Assembly: GCA_964404205.1 (NCBI GenBank)
Contig: CAYOJD010000043.1
Span: forward strand, 1 to 23,259
DNA: 23,259 nt
Reading direction: 5' to 3'
Source: CAZWBR01 sp964404205
Lineage (GTDB): Bacteria > Bacteroidota > Bacteroidia > Bacteroidales > Prolixibacteraceae
In this document: positions 15,171-23,158 of the stretch, in pieces
How the letters are laid out: each line of letters begins with the position of its first letter
How positions within the stretch are numbered: the stretch's first letter is position 1
Translations under genes and position numbers: made by a program
Notes under the pieces: model-generated
The model's input: the letters and a program-made list of their open reading frames with translations, nothing else
Told to the model about the DNA's origin: nothing
The model's database searches: none

Positions 15171-17411
15171 ATGAAAACAAGAAAATTGTGGCTCGGCTTT
15201 ATAGCCGTAATGACGATTTCGTTCGCAGTACTGCTCTACTATGGCAGGGAAATCTACCGTCAGGCACCCCCGATTCCCGACAGGGTAGTTACCACCGATG
15301 GCGCCCTGCTCTTTTCCGGGGCTGATATTAAAGACGGCCAGAATGTATGGCAGTCGATAGGGGGCCAGGAGGTGGGTACCGTTTGGGGACATGGAGCTTA
15401 TCAGGCCCCCGACTGGAGTGCCGACTGGCTTCATCGCGAAGCGGTTTACATGCTCGACAAACTGGCCCTGCAAAGCGACAGCGCCCCTTTTGCCCAACTG
15501 AGCGAGGAGAAACAGGCCTACCTGAAAGTGAAACTTCAGCAGGAGTTGCGCACCAACAGTTATGACAAAAGCTCGGCAACGTTAACTGTCTCGCCCCTCA
15601 GGGCCGAAGCCATTGCCAGCAACAGCAGCTATTATGGCGGATTATTTACCAATGACCCGCAATATGCCGCCGACCGCGACACCTACAGTATCCCGGAAAA
15701 CTCGCTGAAAGACCCGGAAAGGGTTCGAAAAATGAATGCATTCTTTTTCTGGATATCGTGGGCTTGCGTAACCGAACGCCCCGGACAGGAGATTACATAC
15801 ACCAATAACTGGCCCGCCGAAGAGCTGGTAGCCAACAGGCCAACGGGAGCACTGCTTCTCTGGACCGGCTTCAGTGTCATCATGTTGCTGGCCGGCATCG
15901 GACTGATGGTATGGTATTATGCCAAACGTCGCGACGAAGAGGGCGAATCGGTTCCGGCAATCTTCCAGTTAAGAAACGAATCGCAAACCCCATCGCAAAA
16001 AGCGACGGTAAAATATTTCTGGATTGTATCGGCGCTGCTGCTGGTACAGGTCATTCTGGGGGTAATTACCGCCCATTACACCGTCGAAGGGCAAGCGCTT
16101 TACGGTATCCCGCTCGCCCAGTGGCTCCCCTACTCCCTATCGCGGACCTGGCATGTCCAAATTGCCATCTTCTGGATTGCCACCTCGTGGCTGGCCACCG
16201 GGCTCTATTACGCCCCGGCCATATCGGGTGTTGAACCTAAATTCCAGCGACTGGGCGTTAACTTCCTCTTTGGAGCCCTGCTGGTTATCGTTGTAGGCTC
16301 GCTGGCCGGCCAATGGATGGGGGTTATGCAAAAATTGGGCCTGGTCGAAAACTTCTGGTTTGGCCATCAAGGGTACGAATATGTCGACCTCGGCCGCTTC
16401 TGGCAACTCTTCCTGTTTATCGGACTGGTTATCTGGCTGCTGCTGATGGGCCGTGCCATCTGGCCGGCACTGAAACAGAAGAGCGAAAACCGAAATCTCC
16501 TTATTCTGTTCCTGATATCGACCATTGCCATTGCCGCTTTCTACGGTGCCGGATTGATGTGGGGCAGACAAACCCATCTGGCCATCGCCGAATACTGGCG
16601 CTGGTGGGTCGTCCACCTTTGGGTAGAGGGTTTCTTCGAAGTATTTGCAGCGGTGGTAACCGCCTTCCTCTTTGTCAGGATGCGCATTATCAAGGCACAG
16701 GTGGCCACCACTGCCGTTCTTTTCTCGACCATTGTCTTTCTGGCCGGCGGGATACTGGGTACTTTCCACCATCTCTACTTCACCGGAACACCCACCGTGG
16801 TTCTGGCCCTGGGGGCAACCTTTAGTGCCCTCGAAGTGGTGCCGCTCGTACTGATGGGCTTCGAAGCTTACGACAATCTGAAACTAAGCCGAAGCAACGA
16901 ATGGATAAAAGCCTACAAATGGCCTATCTACAGCTTTATATCGGTTGCTTTCTGGAATCTGGTCGGAGCCGGCATCTTCGGGTTCCTGATTAATCCGCCC
17001 ATTGCCCTTTACTATATGCAGGGGTTAAACACCACGCCGGTACACGGCCACACGGCACTCTTCGGCGTTTACGGTATGTTGGGTATCGGCCTGATGCTCT
17101 TCGTGCTTCGCGATATGAACAAGGAGAAAGCGTGGAAAGAGGGGACCATCCGGTTTGCTTTCTGGAGCATCAATATTGGCCTGGCCGCGATGGTCCTTAT
17201 CAGTGTACTGCCCGTAGGCCTTGCGCAAACGGTAGCCAGTGTAAAAGAGGGATTGTGGTTTGCCCGTTCAGCCGAGTTTATGCAACAACCCTACATTGTA
17301 ACCCTGAAATGGTTACGGGCCATCGGCGATACCATTTTTGCCGCCGGTACAGTCGCATTGGCCTGGTTTATCTTCGGCCTGGCCGGCGGATGGAGCTATA
17401 AGCAAAAATAA
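15171..17411 (+). CDS. norZ: Quinol-dependent nitric oxide reductase (qNOR/NorZ)
   Basis: A 746-residue membrane enzyme of the heme-copper oxidase superfamily that reduces 2 NO to N2O. The N-terminal part (one helix, then a periplasmic domain with GQNVWQSIGGQEVGTVWGHG) resembles fused NorC but has no CxxCH heme c site, as in quinol-fed forms. The catalytic part shows the expected ligands: His328 (RTWHVQIAIFW, heme b), His482 and Glu486 (VVHLWVEGFFEVF), His533-His534 (TFHHLYFTG) for FeB, Glu555 (SALEVVP), and His625/His627 (VHGHTALFG) for the hemes. Spacings 482-486-533-534-555 match those of Pseudomonas NorB (207-211-258-259-280). At least a dozen membrane helices are visible. It detoxifies NO at the expense of the quinol pool; no denitrification genes are nearby. 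Confidence 0.95.
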   Translation: MKTRKLWLGFIAVMTISFAVLLYYGREIYRQAPPIPDRVVTTDGALLFSGADIKDGQNVWQSIGGQEVGTVWGHGAYQAPDWSADWLHREAVYMLDKLALQSDSAPFAQLSEEKQAYLKVKLQQELRTNSYDKSSATLTVSPLRAEAIASNSSYYGGLFTNDPQYAADRDTYSIPENSLKDPERVRKMNAFFFWISWACVTERPGQEITYTNNWPAEELVANRPTGALLLWTGFSVIMLLAGIGLMVWYYAKRRDEEGESVPAIFQLRNESQTPSQKATVKYFWIVSALLLVQVILGVITAHYTVEGQALYGIPLAQWLPYSLSRTWHVQIAIFWIATSWLATGLYYAPAISGVEPKFQRLGVNFLFGALLVIVVGSLAGQWMGVMQKLGLVENFWFGHQGYEYVDLGRFWQLFLFIGLVIWLLLMGRAIWPALKQKSENRNLLILFLISTIAIAAFYGAGLMWGRQTHLAIAEYWRWWVVHLWVEGFFEVFAAVVTAFLFVRMRIIKAQVATTAVLFSTIVFLAGGILGTFHHLYFTGTPTVVLALGATFSALEVVPLVLMGFEAYDNLKLSRSNEWIKAYKWPIYSFISVAFWNLVGAGIFGFLINPPIALYYMQGLNTTPVHGHTALFGVYGMLGIGLMLFVLRDMNKEKAWKEGTIRFAFWSINIGLAAMVLISVLPVGLAQTVASVKEGLWFARSAEFMQQPYIVTLKWLRAIGDTIFAAGTVALAWFIFGLAGGWSYKQK

Positions 17412-17430
17412 TTGACCCCAATAACCCTTT

Positions 17431-17476
17431 ATCTGCGTCCACTGTAGTAACTTTACTACCAGGACGCAGATTTTTT
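17431..17476 (+). terminator. Intrinsic terminator or attenuator after norZ
   Basis: ATCTGCGTCC (17431-17440) pairs with GGACGCAGAT (17462-17471), with an inner stem GTAGTA/TACTAC (17444-17449 with 17454-17459) and loop ACTT. Six T residues follow (17471-17476). The next gene begins only four bases later, so its transcription must read through this hairpin unless a promoter is hidden within it. Confidence 0.75.
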
Positions 17477-17480
17477 AACG

Positions 17481-18683
17481 ATGTCGGAACTGATTCAACA
17501 CACAAACCAACGGCTGGAGCGGCTTATCACATTTGCCGGCCGCCTTATCGATGGCGAAAATGGCAAGATGCTTTTCGGGCAATACCAAAACGATATCGAA
17601 AATATCGATGCCCATGAAACCATGCAACTGTTCGACCAGTTGTTGGCCGATGGCTATCCGGTAGCCCAGGTCAAAGCGTTTGCCGGAAAACTGATCAACC
17701 TGTTCTATAAATCGCTAAACGCAAAGCACCGGGAAAAGCCTGCCGAAGGACATTTTCTCTACTACATGATGCTCGAAAACCGGGGTGTCGAAGCCGCCAT
17801 TTCCGAAGTAAAGCCTTGGATAAAAAGCTGTTTCGATTCGAACAACCAACTTCGCGATGAGGCAAGGCAACAGCTTTCGGCCTTCGTCGAACGGATAAAG
17901 GAATACGAGCTCCATTACATCAAGAAGGAGAACATTCTCTTTCCCTGGCTCGAAAAAAGCTTTACGCAGCATCGTTGCCTGCAACTGATGTGGTCGTTTC
18001 ACGACGATTTCCGCAAAAGCGTTAAGCAAATGGCCCAACTGTTGCAACAACAATCGCCCGACAAGGTAGCCCTCAACCACGAGATAGGCAAACTATTTTT
18101 TGTGGTCTTGCCCATTATCTTCCGCGAAGAACAGATTGTCTTTCCGGTGGCACTGCGGGCCATCCCCGAAAAGGGTTGGGACGATATGCTGCAACAAAGC
18201 CGCGAAACCGGCTGGTGTTACGGAGTTGCCCCACGCTACCGGTCTGGGACTGAAATAAGCCAGGCAGTTGAAGGAACAATCGATTTAGGCACCGGCTCCC
18301 TTACCCCTGCACAGTTGGTACTGATGCTGAACGAGCTACCGGTTGATATCACATTTGTTGATGAACACGACGAGGTACGCTATTTCTCGGGAGCCCGCCA
18401 CCGTATCTTTCCCCGCTCGAAAGCCATCATTGGCCGAAAAGTACAAAACTGCCATCCGCCCGAAAGCGTCCACATCGTCAACGAGATTGTGGAAGCCTTC
18501 CGCAACGGGACAAAAAGTCATGCCGATTTCTGGATAAAGATGAAAGGACGTTTTATCCATATCCGTTATTTCGCGCTGCGCGACGAACAGGGATGCTACA
18601 AAGGCACCATCGAGGTGAGCCAGGATGCGACCGAAATCAGGGCACTGGAAGGCGAACAGCGGCTGCTTGACTGGAACAAGTAG
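17481..18683 (+). CDS. DUF438-hemerythrin-PAS protein, copy 1
   Basis: A 400-residue cytoplasmic protein with three parts. An N-terminal DUF438-like helical region spans about residues 10-80. A hemerythrin/HHE-like bundle spans about 110-235: ELHYIKKENILFPWLEK, LMWSFHDDFRKS, IIFREEQIVFPVAL. A C-terminal PAS_10-type domain spans about 280-395: VDEHDEVRYFSGARHRIF, NCHPPESVHIVNEIV, HIRYFALRDEQG. Proteins of this layout occur with NO and low-oxygen respiratory genes; the PAS pocket may sense a ligand or redox state, but no output domain is present. The gene starts four bases after the norZ terminator and is a tandem paralogue of the next gene, both starting MSELI. Function is not established. Confidence 0.82.
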   Translation: MSELIQHTNQRLERLITFAGRLIDGENGKMLFGQYQNDIENIDAHETMQLFDQLLADGYPVAQVKAFAGKLINLFYKSLNAKHREKPAEGHFLYYMMLENRGVEAAISEVKPWIKSCFDSNNQLRDEARQQLSAFVERIKEYELHYIKKENILFPWLEKSFTQHRCLQLMWSFHDDFRKSVKQMAQLLQQQSPDKVALNHEIGKLFFVVLPIIFREEQIVFPVALRAIPEKGWDDMLQQSRETGWCYGVAPRYRSGTEISQAVEGTIDLGTGSLTPAQLVLMLNELPVDITFVDEHDEVRYFSGARHRIFPRSKAIIGRKVQNCHPPESVHIVNEIVEAFRNGTKSHADFWIKMKGRFIHIRYFALRDEQGCYKGTIEVSQDATEIRALEGEQRLLDWNK

Positions 18684-18762
18684 CCAGATTAACGGGACAA
18701 CCATTTCGGCCGCAGTAGCCATTAATGGGGACTATCGACAATAAAAACCCCAATATCAGGCG

Positions 18763-18794
18763 ATTGAAAATAAGCACAAGCAAACATATATTTA
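18763..18794 (+). promoter_or_regulatory. Candidate promoter of DUF438 copy 2
   Basis: ATTG (18763-18766), 20-bp spacer, TATATTTA (18787-18794), one mismatch to TAnnTTTG. It ends 24 bp before the ATG at 18819. The 135-bp gap before this gene is unusually wide for the arm, which supports a separate promoter. Confidence 0.4.
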
Positions 18795-18818
18795 TCCATC
18801 CTTAAAAAACCCCGGATA

Positions 18819-20066
18819 ATGAGTGAACTGATAAATAACTCGGAAAACAGAAAGAAAAAGCTCAAAGAGCTGATTCTGAAATTGCACCTTGGCCACGCTG
18901 AAGATGAGGTGCGCCATGAGCTGATGCAAAGTTTAAGCGCCATTCCCTACGGCGAAGTGGTCGAGGTAGAGCAGGAGCTAATTAGCGAAGGGCTTCCCGA
19001 ACAGGAGATTCTCCGGCTTTGCGATGCCCATTCGGCAGTGCTTCAAGGAAATGTCGATCTTTCGGCCTCAAAGCAGATCCCCGAAGGCCATCCGGTCGAT
19101 GTGATGCTCAACGAAAACAAGGCGCTGAAAGCCCTGGTGGCCAACATCAAAAAACTGCTCGACGAAATAGCAGGCAACAATGGAGCCAACCTGGCCACCG
19201 ACCTGCTGAAACTGCGTGGTTTTTTCAATAACCTTTTCGATGTGGATAAGCTCTACAAGCGAAAAGAGTACCTGCTCTTCCCCCACCTCGAAAGCTACGG
19301 CATAACCGGCCCGCCGAAAGTGATGTGGGGCAAGCACGACGAAATCAGGGAATTGATAAAAGGAGCCATCGAACTGCTGCAAACCGAAGGGATAACCACC
19401 GAAGAGTTGCTGGCTTCGGCTGAACTGATCCTGCTGCCGGCCGTAAATGGCGTGGTCGATATGACCGGGAAAGAGGAAGAGATACTCTTCCCGATGACAT
19501 TGGATAAACTGACCGATGCCGAGTGGTACGAAATTGACAAACAGTCGCTCGAAATCGGCTTCTGCCTTTACGACCCGCCCAAAGCATGGAAACCCGAATG
19601 GGCCAGCGAAGATACCCTCGCCGTGATGAACAAAACAGCAGGGAATATCCAGTTGCCCTCCGGAAGTTTCAGTGTAGAGGAGTTACTGGCCATCCTCAAC
19701 CAGTTGCCCATCGACATGACTTTTGTCGACCGGAACGATAAGGTAAAATATTTCTCACAGGGCACCGAACGAATCTTCCAGCGCAACAGGGCCATCCTGA
19801 ACCGCGATGTCCGCTTGTGCCATCCGCCGGCCAGCGCCCATATTGTCGATAAAATTATCGATGATTTTAAAAGCGGAAAAGAGTCGCGTGCCCCATTCTG
19901 GATCAATATGGGCGGGAAAATGATCCATATCGAATATTTTGCCCTGCGCAACGACAAGGGCGAATACCTTGGGACGCTGGAGGTGTCGCACAACGTGCAA
20001 CCTTACCGCGATTTGGAAGGCGAACAACGAATATTATCTTACACAAAAGAAAATGGAAAACCATAA
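18819..20066 (+). CDS. DUF438-hemerythrin-PAS protein, copy 2
   Basis: A 415-residue paralogue of the preceding protein with the full family pattern. DUF438 is at about residues 10-85 (EVVEVEQELISEGLPEQEI, RLCDAHSAVLQG). The hemerythrin-like domain is at about 95-240 (KRKEYLLFPHLESYGI, PPKVMWGKHDEIRELI, KEEEILFPMTL). The PAS_10 domain is at about 290-405 (VDRNDKVKYFSQGTERIF, LCHPPASAHIVDKI, HIEYFALRNDKGEYLG). Compared with copy 1 the His of ELHYIKKEN is replaced (DKLYKRKEY), so its metal site may differ. Its last 14 bases overlap the start of the DUF1858-DUF2249 gene, suggesting translational coupling. Role probably in NO or redox sensing; not established. Confidence 0.85.
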   Translation: MSELINNSENRKKKLKELILKLHLGHAEDEVRHELMQSLSAIPYGEVVEVEQELISEGLPEQEILRLCDAHSAVLQGNVDLSASKQIPEGHPVDVMLNENKALKALVANIKKLLDEIAGNNGANLATDLLKLRGFFNNLFDVDKLYKRKEYLLFPHLESYGITGPPKVMWGKHDEIRELIKGAIELLQTEGITTEELLASAELILLPAVNGVVDMTGKEEEILFPMTLDKLTDAEWYEIDKQSLEIGFCLYDPPKAWKPEWASEDTLAVMNKTAGNIQLPSGSFSVEELLAILNQLPIDMTFVDRNDKVKYFSQGTERIFQRNRAILNRDVRLCHPPASAHIVDKIIDDFKSGKESRAPFWINMGGKMIHIEYFALRNDKGEYLGTLEVSHNVQPYRDLEGEQRILSYTKENGKP

Positions 20067-20574
20067 ACTGATTATCAGCCCGAAAACAAAGGTACTGCAG
20101 TTGCTGGAGGCCTACCCGCAACTGGAAGATTTGCTGATTGGCTATGTGCCTGCATTCAAAAAACTGAAAAACCCAATCCTGCGTAACACTGTGGCCAAGA
20201 TTGCCACCCTGCAACAGGCAGCCACTATCGGAAACGTGAAGGTGGAAGACTTGATTAACTTTCTGCGCAAAGCAGTGGGACAAGATGCGCTCGACAGTGC
20301 GGAAGATACCCATTACCATTCGGTCCGGCCGGAATGGTTCGATCAGGCCAAAGTGGCCAAAAGCCTCGATATCCGCGAAATGCTAAATGCAGGAGAGCAA
20401 CCGGTCAATCAGGTGATTTCGGACCTGAACCAGCTGGCACCCGGGGCTATCTATCAGGTAATTGCCCCCTTTATCCCGGCACCGCTTATCGACAAAGCCA
20501 CCAGTCTCCGCATCGATCACTGGCTTCAAAAAGAGTCAGCCGAGGTATTTCATGTCTATTTTCGAAAACCGTAA
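20053..20574 (+). CDS. DUF1858-DUF2249 protein
   Basis: A 173-residue protein. Residues about 5-70 fit DUF1858 (LIISPKTKVLQLLEAYPQLE, then a helical region ending VEDLINFLRKAV), a domain often found fused or next to hemerythrin and hybrid-cluster proteins. Residues about 102-172 fit DUF2249, a TusA/SirA-like fold (LDIREMLNAGEQPVNQVISD, LAPGAIYQVIAPFIPAPLID). No Cys is present at the usual TusA position, so sulfur transfer is unlikely. ATG 20053 lies inside the end of the previous gene (14-base overlap). It closes the rightward NO arm before a hairpin. DUF2249 proteins commonly neighbour NO reductase genes; their role is unknown. Confidence 0.82.
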   Translation: MENHKLIISPKTKVLQLLEAYPQLEDLLIGYVPAFKKLKNPILRNTVAKIATLQQAATIGNVKVEDLINFLRKAVGQDALDSAEDTHYHSVRPEWFDQAKVAKSLDIREMLNAGEQPVNQVISDLNQLAPGAIYQVIAPFIPAPLIDKATSLRIDHWLQKESAEVFHVYFRKP

Positions 20575-20594
20575 ATAGACATCCTAAATAAAAC

Positions 20595-20631
20595 TTCCCG
20601 CAGATTACGCCAATCACGTAATCTGCGGGAA
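20595..20631. terminator. Hairpin terminator between the NO arm and GH92 gene
   Basis: A perfect 15-bp stem, TTCCCGCAGATTACG (20595-20609) with its complement at 20617-20631, around loop CCAATCA. A T-rich tail is present only on the minus-strand side (GTTTTATTT after the stem), so it fits best as terminator of the leftward GH92 gene but may stop both. Confidence 0.8.
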
Positions 20632-20660
20632 ATGGATACCGACTACAATGAAAACCTGAC

Positions 20661-22853
20661 TTACCGTTTATCGCTCATCGTAAATTCCAATGTTCCGCCG
20701 GCCATTATCTCGTCGTGCGTGATGTAGGTACGGTCGAGCAGTTGCCCGTTCAGTGTAGCTGCCTTCATATAGAGATAGGTAGCCGAAGCTTCGGGCGCTT
20801 TCATGGTAAAATATTTGCCGGGGGCCACCTCGATACGGGCCTCTTTCACCAGCGGCGAACCAAACTGATATTTCAGGTCGGCCGGGTTAACCGGATAGAA
20901 ACCCATCGCGCTGAAGATATACCAGGCCGACATCTGCCCGCAATCTTCATTGCCACAAATGCCATCGGGCAAGGTGGTGTACATGGTGGTCTGAATCAAA
21001 CGGTTCAGCTCCTGCGTACGCCAAGGCTTTCCGGCATAGTTAAACAGGAAGGTGGTGTGGTGGCCCGGTTCATTGCCATGGGCATAAGCGCCAATCAAAC
21101 CGGAGATATCGGGCGATGCCTCGGCCCCTTTCACCCCCTCTTCGACCTGAAACAGATGCTCCAGCTTTTCGGCAAACGACCCGGCGCCCCCCAGCAGTTC
21201 CATCAATCCTTCCACATTTTGCGGCACCAGCCACAAATATTGCCAGGCGTTGCCCTCGGTATAATCGCTCCCTTCGTGTTTCGAATAGGAAGGGTCGAAA
21301 GGGGTGGTCCACTGGCCGTTGCTTAGCTTGCCGCGCATAAAGCCACTCTCTTTATCGAAATATTGTTTAAAACTCCCGGCCCGTTGGGCGAACAGCGCGG
21401 CATCTTCCGTTTTGCCCAGCTTTTGGGCCACGGCAGCCACGCACCAGTCGTCGATAGCCACTTCGAGCGATTTGGCGACCGATTGCTGTACCTTGTCGGC
21501 CGGCATATAGCCCATCTGCATATAAAGCCCCATCCCGTCGCGGTCGTGCAGCGAGGTAGCCTTCATGGCCTGGAAAGCCTCTTCGCGGTCGAAATCGCCA
21601 ATCCCTTTCAGTATGGCTTCGGCTATCACCGCAATTGAGTGGTTGCCCACCATACACCAGGTTTCATTCCCTTCGAGCTCCCATACCGGCAGCAAGCCGG
21701 TTTGACGGTAATGATCGAGCATACTCTTCACCATATCGTTTACCCGAGCGGTTTGGGTAATGGTAAAGAGCGGATGGAGGGCGCGGTAGGTGTCCCACAG
21801 CGAGAATACGGTGTAACGCCGATAGCCGTTGGCCTGTTGCCTATCGCCTTTCACCCCTTTAAACTGGCCGTTGGCATCCGAAAAGAGTGCCGGGGCCACC
21901 ATGGTATGATAAAGCGAGCTATAGAAAATGGTTTTCTGCACCTGATCGTCGCTCTGGATGGTAATTTTGGCCAACTCGTTCTCCCACGCGTCGGAAGCCG
22001 CTTTCGCGGTTGCCTCGAAATCCCAGCCGGTGAGCGAACCATCGAGATTGGCCAGCGCGTTCTCCACGCTTACCGACGAGATACCCACTTTTACCATCAC
22101 CTCGTTGTCGCCGAAGGTGAAAACCCCAACGGTACGTCCCTCGCCCCCCACATTTTCGATAACCGAAGCGGTGAGCGGTTTCGAGAATCGGGCCGCGAAA
22201 TAAACATGCTGGTCGGCAGCCCACCCTTTCGAGAGCCGTTTGCCGGTAATCAGGGTCGGCTCCACCACCGTCAGCGCCGTTTCGTAAGGCTTGTCCCAGT
22301 TGATGGCAAAACCCAGGTTGACAATCAGGTTCTTCTCACCCGTTTCGGGAAAGCGATAGCGGTGCAAGCCGGCACGTTCGGTAACGGTAAAGGCCGCCTT
22401 GATGCCATTGCCCATGGTCATGGCATAATAGCCCGGACGGGCACTCTCGCCGGCATGGGTATAGGTCGAGGCATACCGTTTCACAAAATCGGCATTGCTC
22501 TCGTTGGGTTGAAGGGTCACCGCTGCAGCAACCGGCAAAAAGGAGATATCGGCCAGGTCGCCAATGCCCGTTCCGCTCAGGTGCAGATGGCTAAAGCCCG
22601 AAACGATGCTGTCGGAGTAGTGGTACCCCGAACACCAGTCCCACCCCTGCGTGCCGTTGTCGGGACTTAACTGAATCTGTCCGAAGGGAAACGCCGCACC
22701 CGGGAAGGTATGGCCGTGGCCGCCGGTACCAATAAACGGATCGACATAGTCAGTCAGCCGCTCGGCCTCTGGGGCGGTCGGTTTATTCGACTGACAGCTG
22801 CCTAACCATAAGGTAGCCAGCAACAGTGGGAACAGGGATATTTTTTTTCTCAT
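20661..22853 (-). CDS. GH92 family alpha-mannosidase, lipoprotein
   Basis: A 730-residue glycoside hydrolase. The N-terminus MRKKISLFPLLLATLWLGSC is a lipoprotein signal with the lipobox ending at Cys20, so the mature protein is probably anchored to the outer or inner membrane. GH92 signatures are DYVDPFIGTGGHGHTFPGAA (about residues 35-54), SGFSHLHLSGTG (about 90), GNEPGHHTTFLFNYAGKPW (about 590) and DGICGNEDCGQMSAWYIFSA (about 630), which contain the conserved acidic catalytic residues. GH92 enzymes are calcium-dependent exo-acting alpha-mannosidases on N-glycans or yeast mannan. I chose ATG 22853 over an in-frame ATG at 22895 because it starts the signal peptide. No SusC/SusD pair or other CAZyme is in the window, so it appears outside a visible utilization locus. 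Confidence 0.94.
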   Translation of the reverse strand: MRKKISLFPLLLATLWLGSCQSNKPTAPEAERLTDYVDPFIGTGGHGHTFPGAAFPFGQIQLSPDNGTQGWDWCSGYHYSDSIVSGFSHLHLSGTGIGDLADISFLPVAAAVTLQPNESNADFVKRYASTYTHAGESARPGYYAMTMGNGIKAAFTVTERAGLHRYRFPETGEKNLIVNLGFAINWDKPYETALTVVEPTLITGKRLSKGWAADQHVYFAARFSKPLTASVIENVGGEGRTVGVFTFGDNEVMVKVGISSVSVENALANLDGSLTGWDFEATAKAASDAWENELAKITIQSDDQVQKTIFYSSLYHTMVAPALFSDANGQFKGVKGDRQQANGYRRYTVFSLWDTYRALHPLFTITQTARVNDMVKSMLDHYRQTGLLPVWELEGNETWCMVGNHSIAVIAEAILKGIGDFDREEAFQAMKATSLHDRDGMGLYMQMGYMPADKVQQSVAKSLEVAIDDWCVAAVAQKLGKTEDAALFAQRAGSFKQYFDKESGFMRGKLSNGQWTTPFDPSYSKHEGSDYTEGNAWQYLWLVPQNVEGLMELLGGAGSFAEKLEHLFQVEEGVKGAEASPDISGLIGAYAHGNEPGHHTTFLFNYAGKPWRTQELNRLIQTTMYTTLPDGICGNEDCGQMSAWYIFSAMGFYPVNPADLKYQFGSPLVKEARIEVAPGKYFTMKAPEASATYLYMKAATLNGQLLDRTYITHDEIMAGGTLEFTMSDKR

Positions 22854-22892
22854 CGCAGATAGTTTGATAATCGAATGTAAAAAAACGAGGTT

Positions 22893-22923
22893 CAAAGTAC
22901 CGAAAATTTCGTGAAGCGGGCAA
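22893..22923 (-). promoter_or_regulatory. Candidate GH92 promoter
   Basis: On the minus strand TACTTTG (22899-22893) is a one-base-shorter version of TAnnTTTG, with TTG (22923-22921) 21 bp upstream. It ends 39 bp before the start codon. Weak match. Confidence 0.3.
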
Positions 22924-23082
22924 TATGCAATCCATATTTAATAAAGTTTGCCGGTTACAGTAGTCTGATTTGATAAAGTTGCGCCGAACAGGCAGTAAGG
23001 GCCGTTACACACCCGCCACCCGGCAGGCTATTATCGGCCAATCGGCCCCTTATCATCGCTCTATTTTTTGTCTATTTCCCCT

Positions 23083-23114
23083 GTATATTATGTGTTATTA
23101 AACACACAATATAC
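23083..23114. repeat. 14-bp inverted repeat with ATTA loop
   Basis: GTATATTATGTGTT (23083-23096) pairs with AACACACAATATAC (23101-23114) at 13 of 14 positions around ATTA. The right arm includes the first 11-bp tandem unit that follows. Confidence 0.75.
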
Positions 23115-23158
23115 ACACAATATACACGTAAGATACACACAAGATACACACAAGATAA
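23104..23158. repeat. Five 11-bp tandem repeats
   Basis: Consecutive 11-bp units at 23104, 23115, 23126, 23137 and 23148: ACACAATATAC twice, ACGTAAGATAC, ACACAAGATAC and ACACAAGATAA. The 11-bp period places each unit on nearly the same helix face. Confidence 0.85.

Noticed and set aside
15171..17411. Cytochrome c-dependent NorB (cNOR)
   Set aside because: The N-terminal extension and absence of a norC gene or CxxCH motif point to the quinol-fed single-subunit form.
21639..22670. 343-codon plus-strand ORF opposite the GH92 gene
   Set aside because: It mirrors a GC-rich GH92 coding region with clear family motifs; the antisense product is Gly/Arg/His-rich without motifs.
23083..23158. CRISPR array
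   Set aside because: The repeats are 11 bp and directly abutting with no spacers, and no cas genes are present.
23104..23158. Plasmid-type iterons or replication origin
   Set aside because: No replication initiator gene in the window and the surroundings are ordinary chromosomal genes; kept only as a repeat of unknown role.
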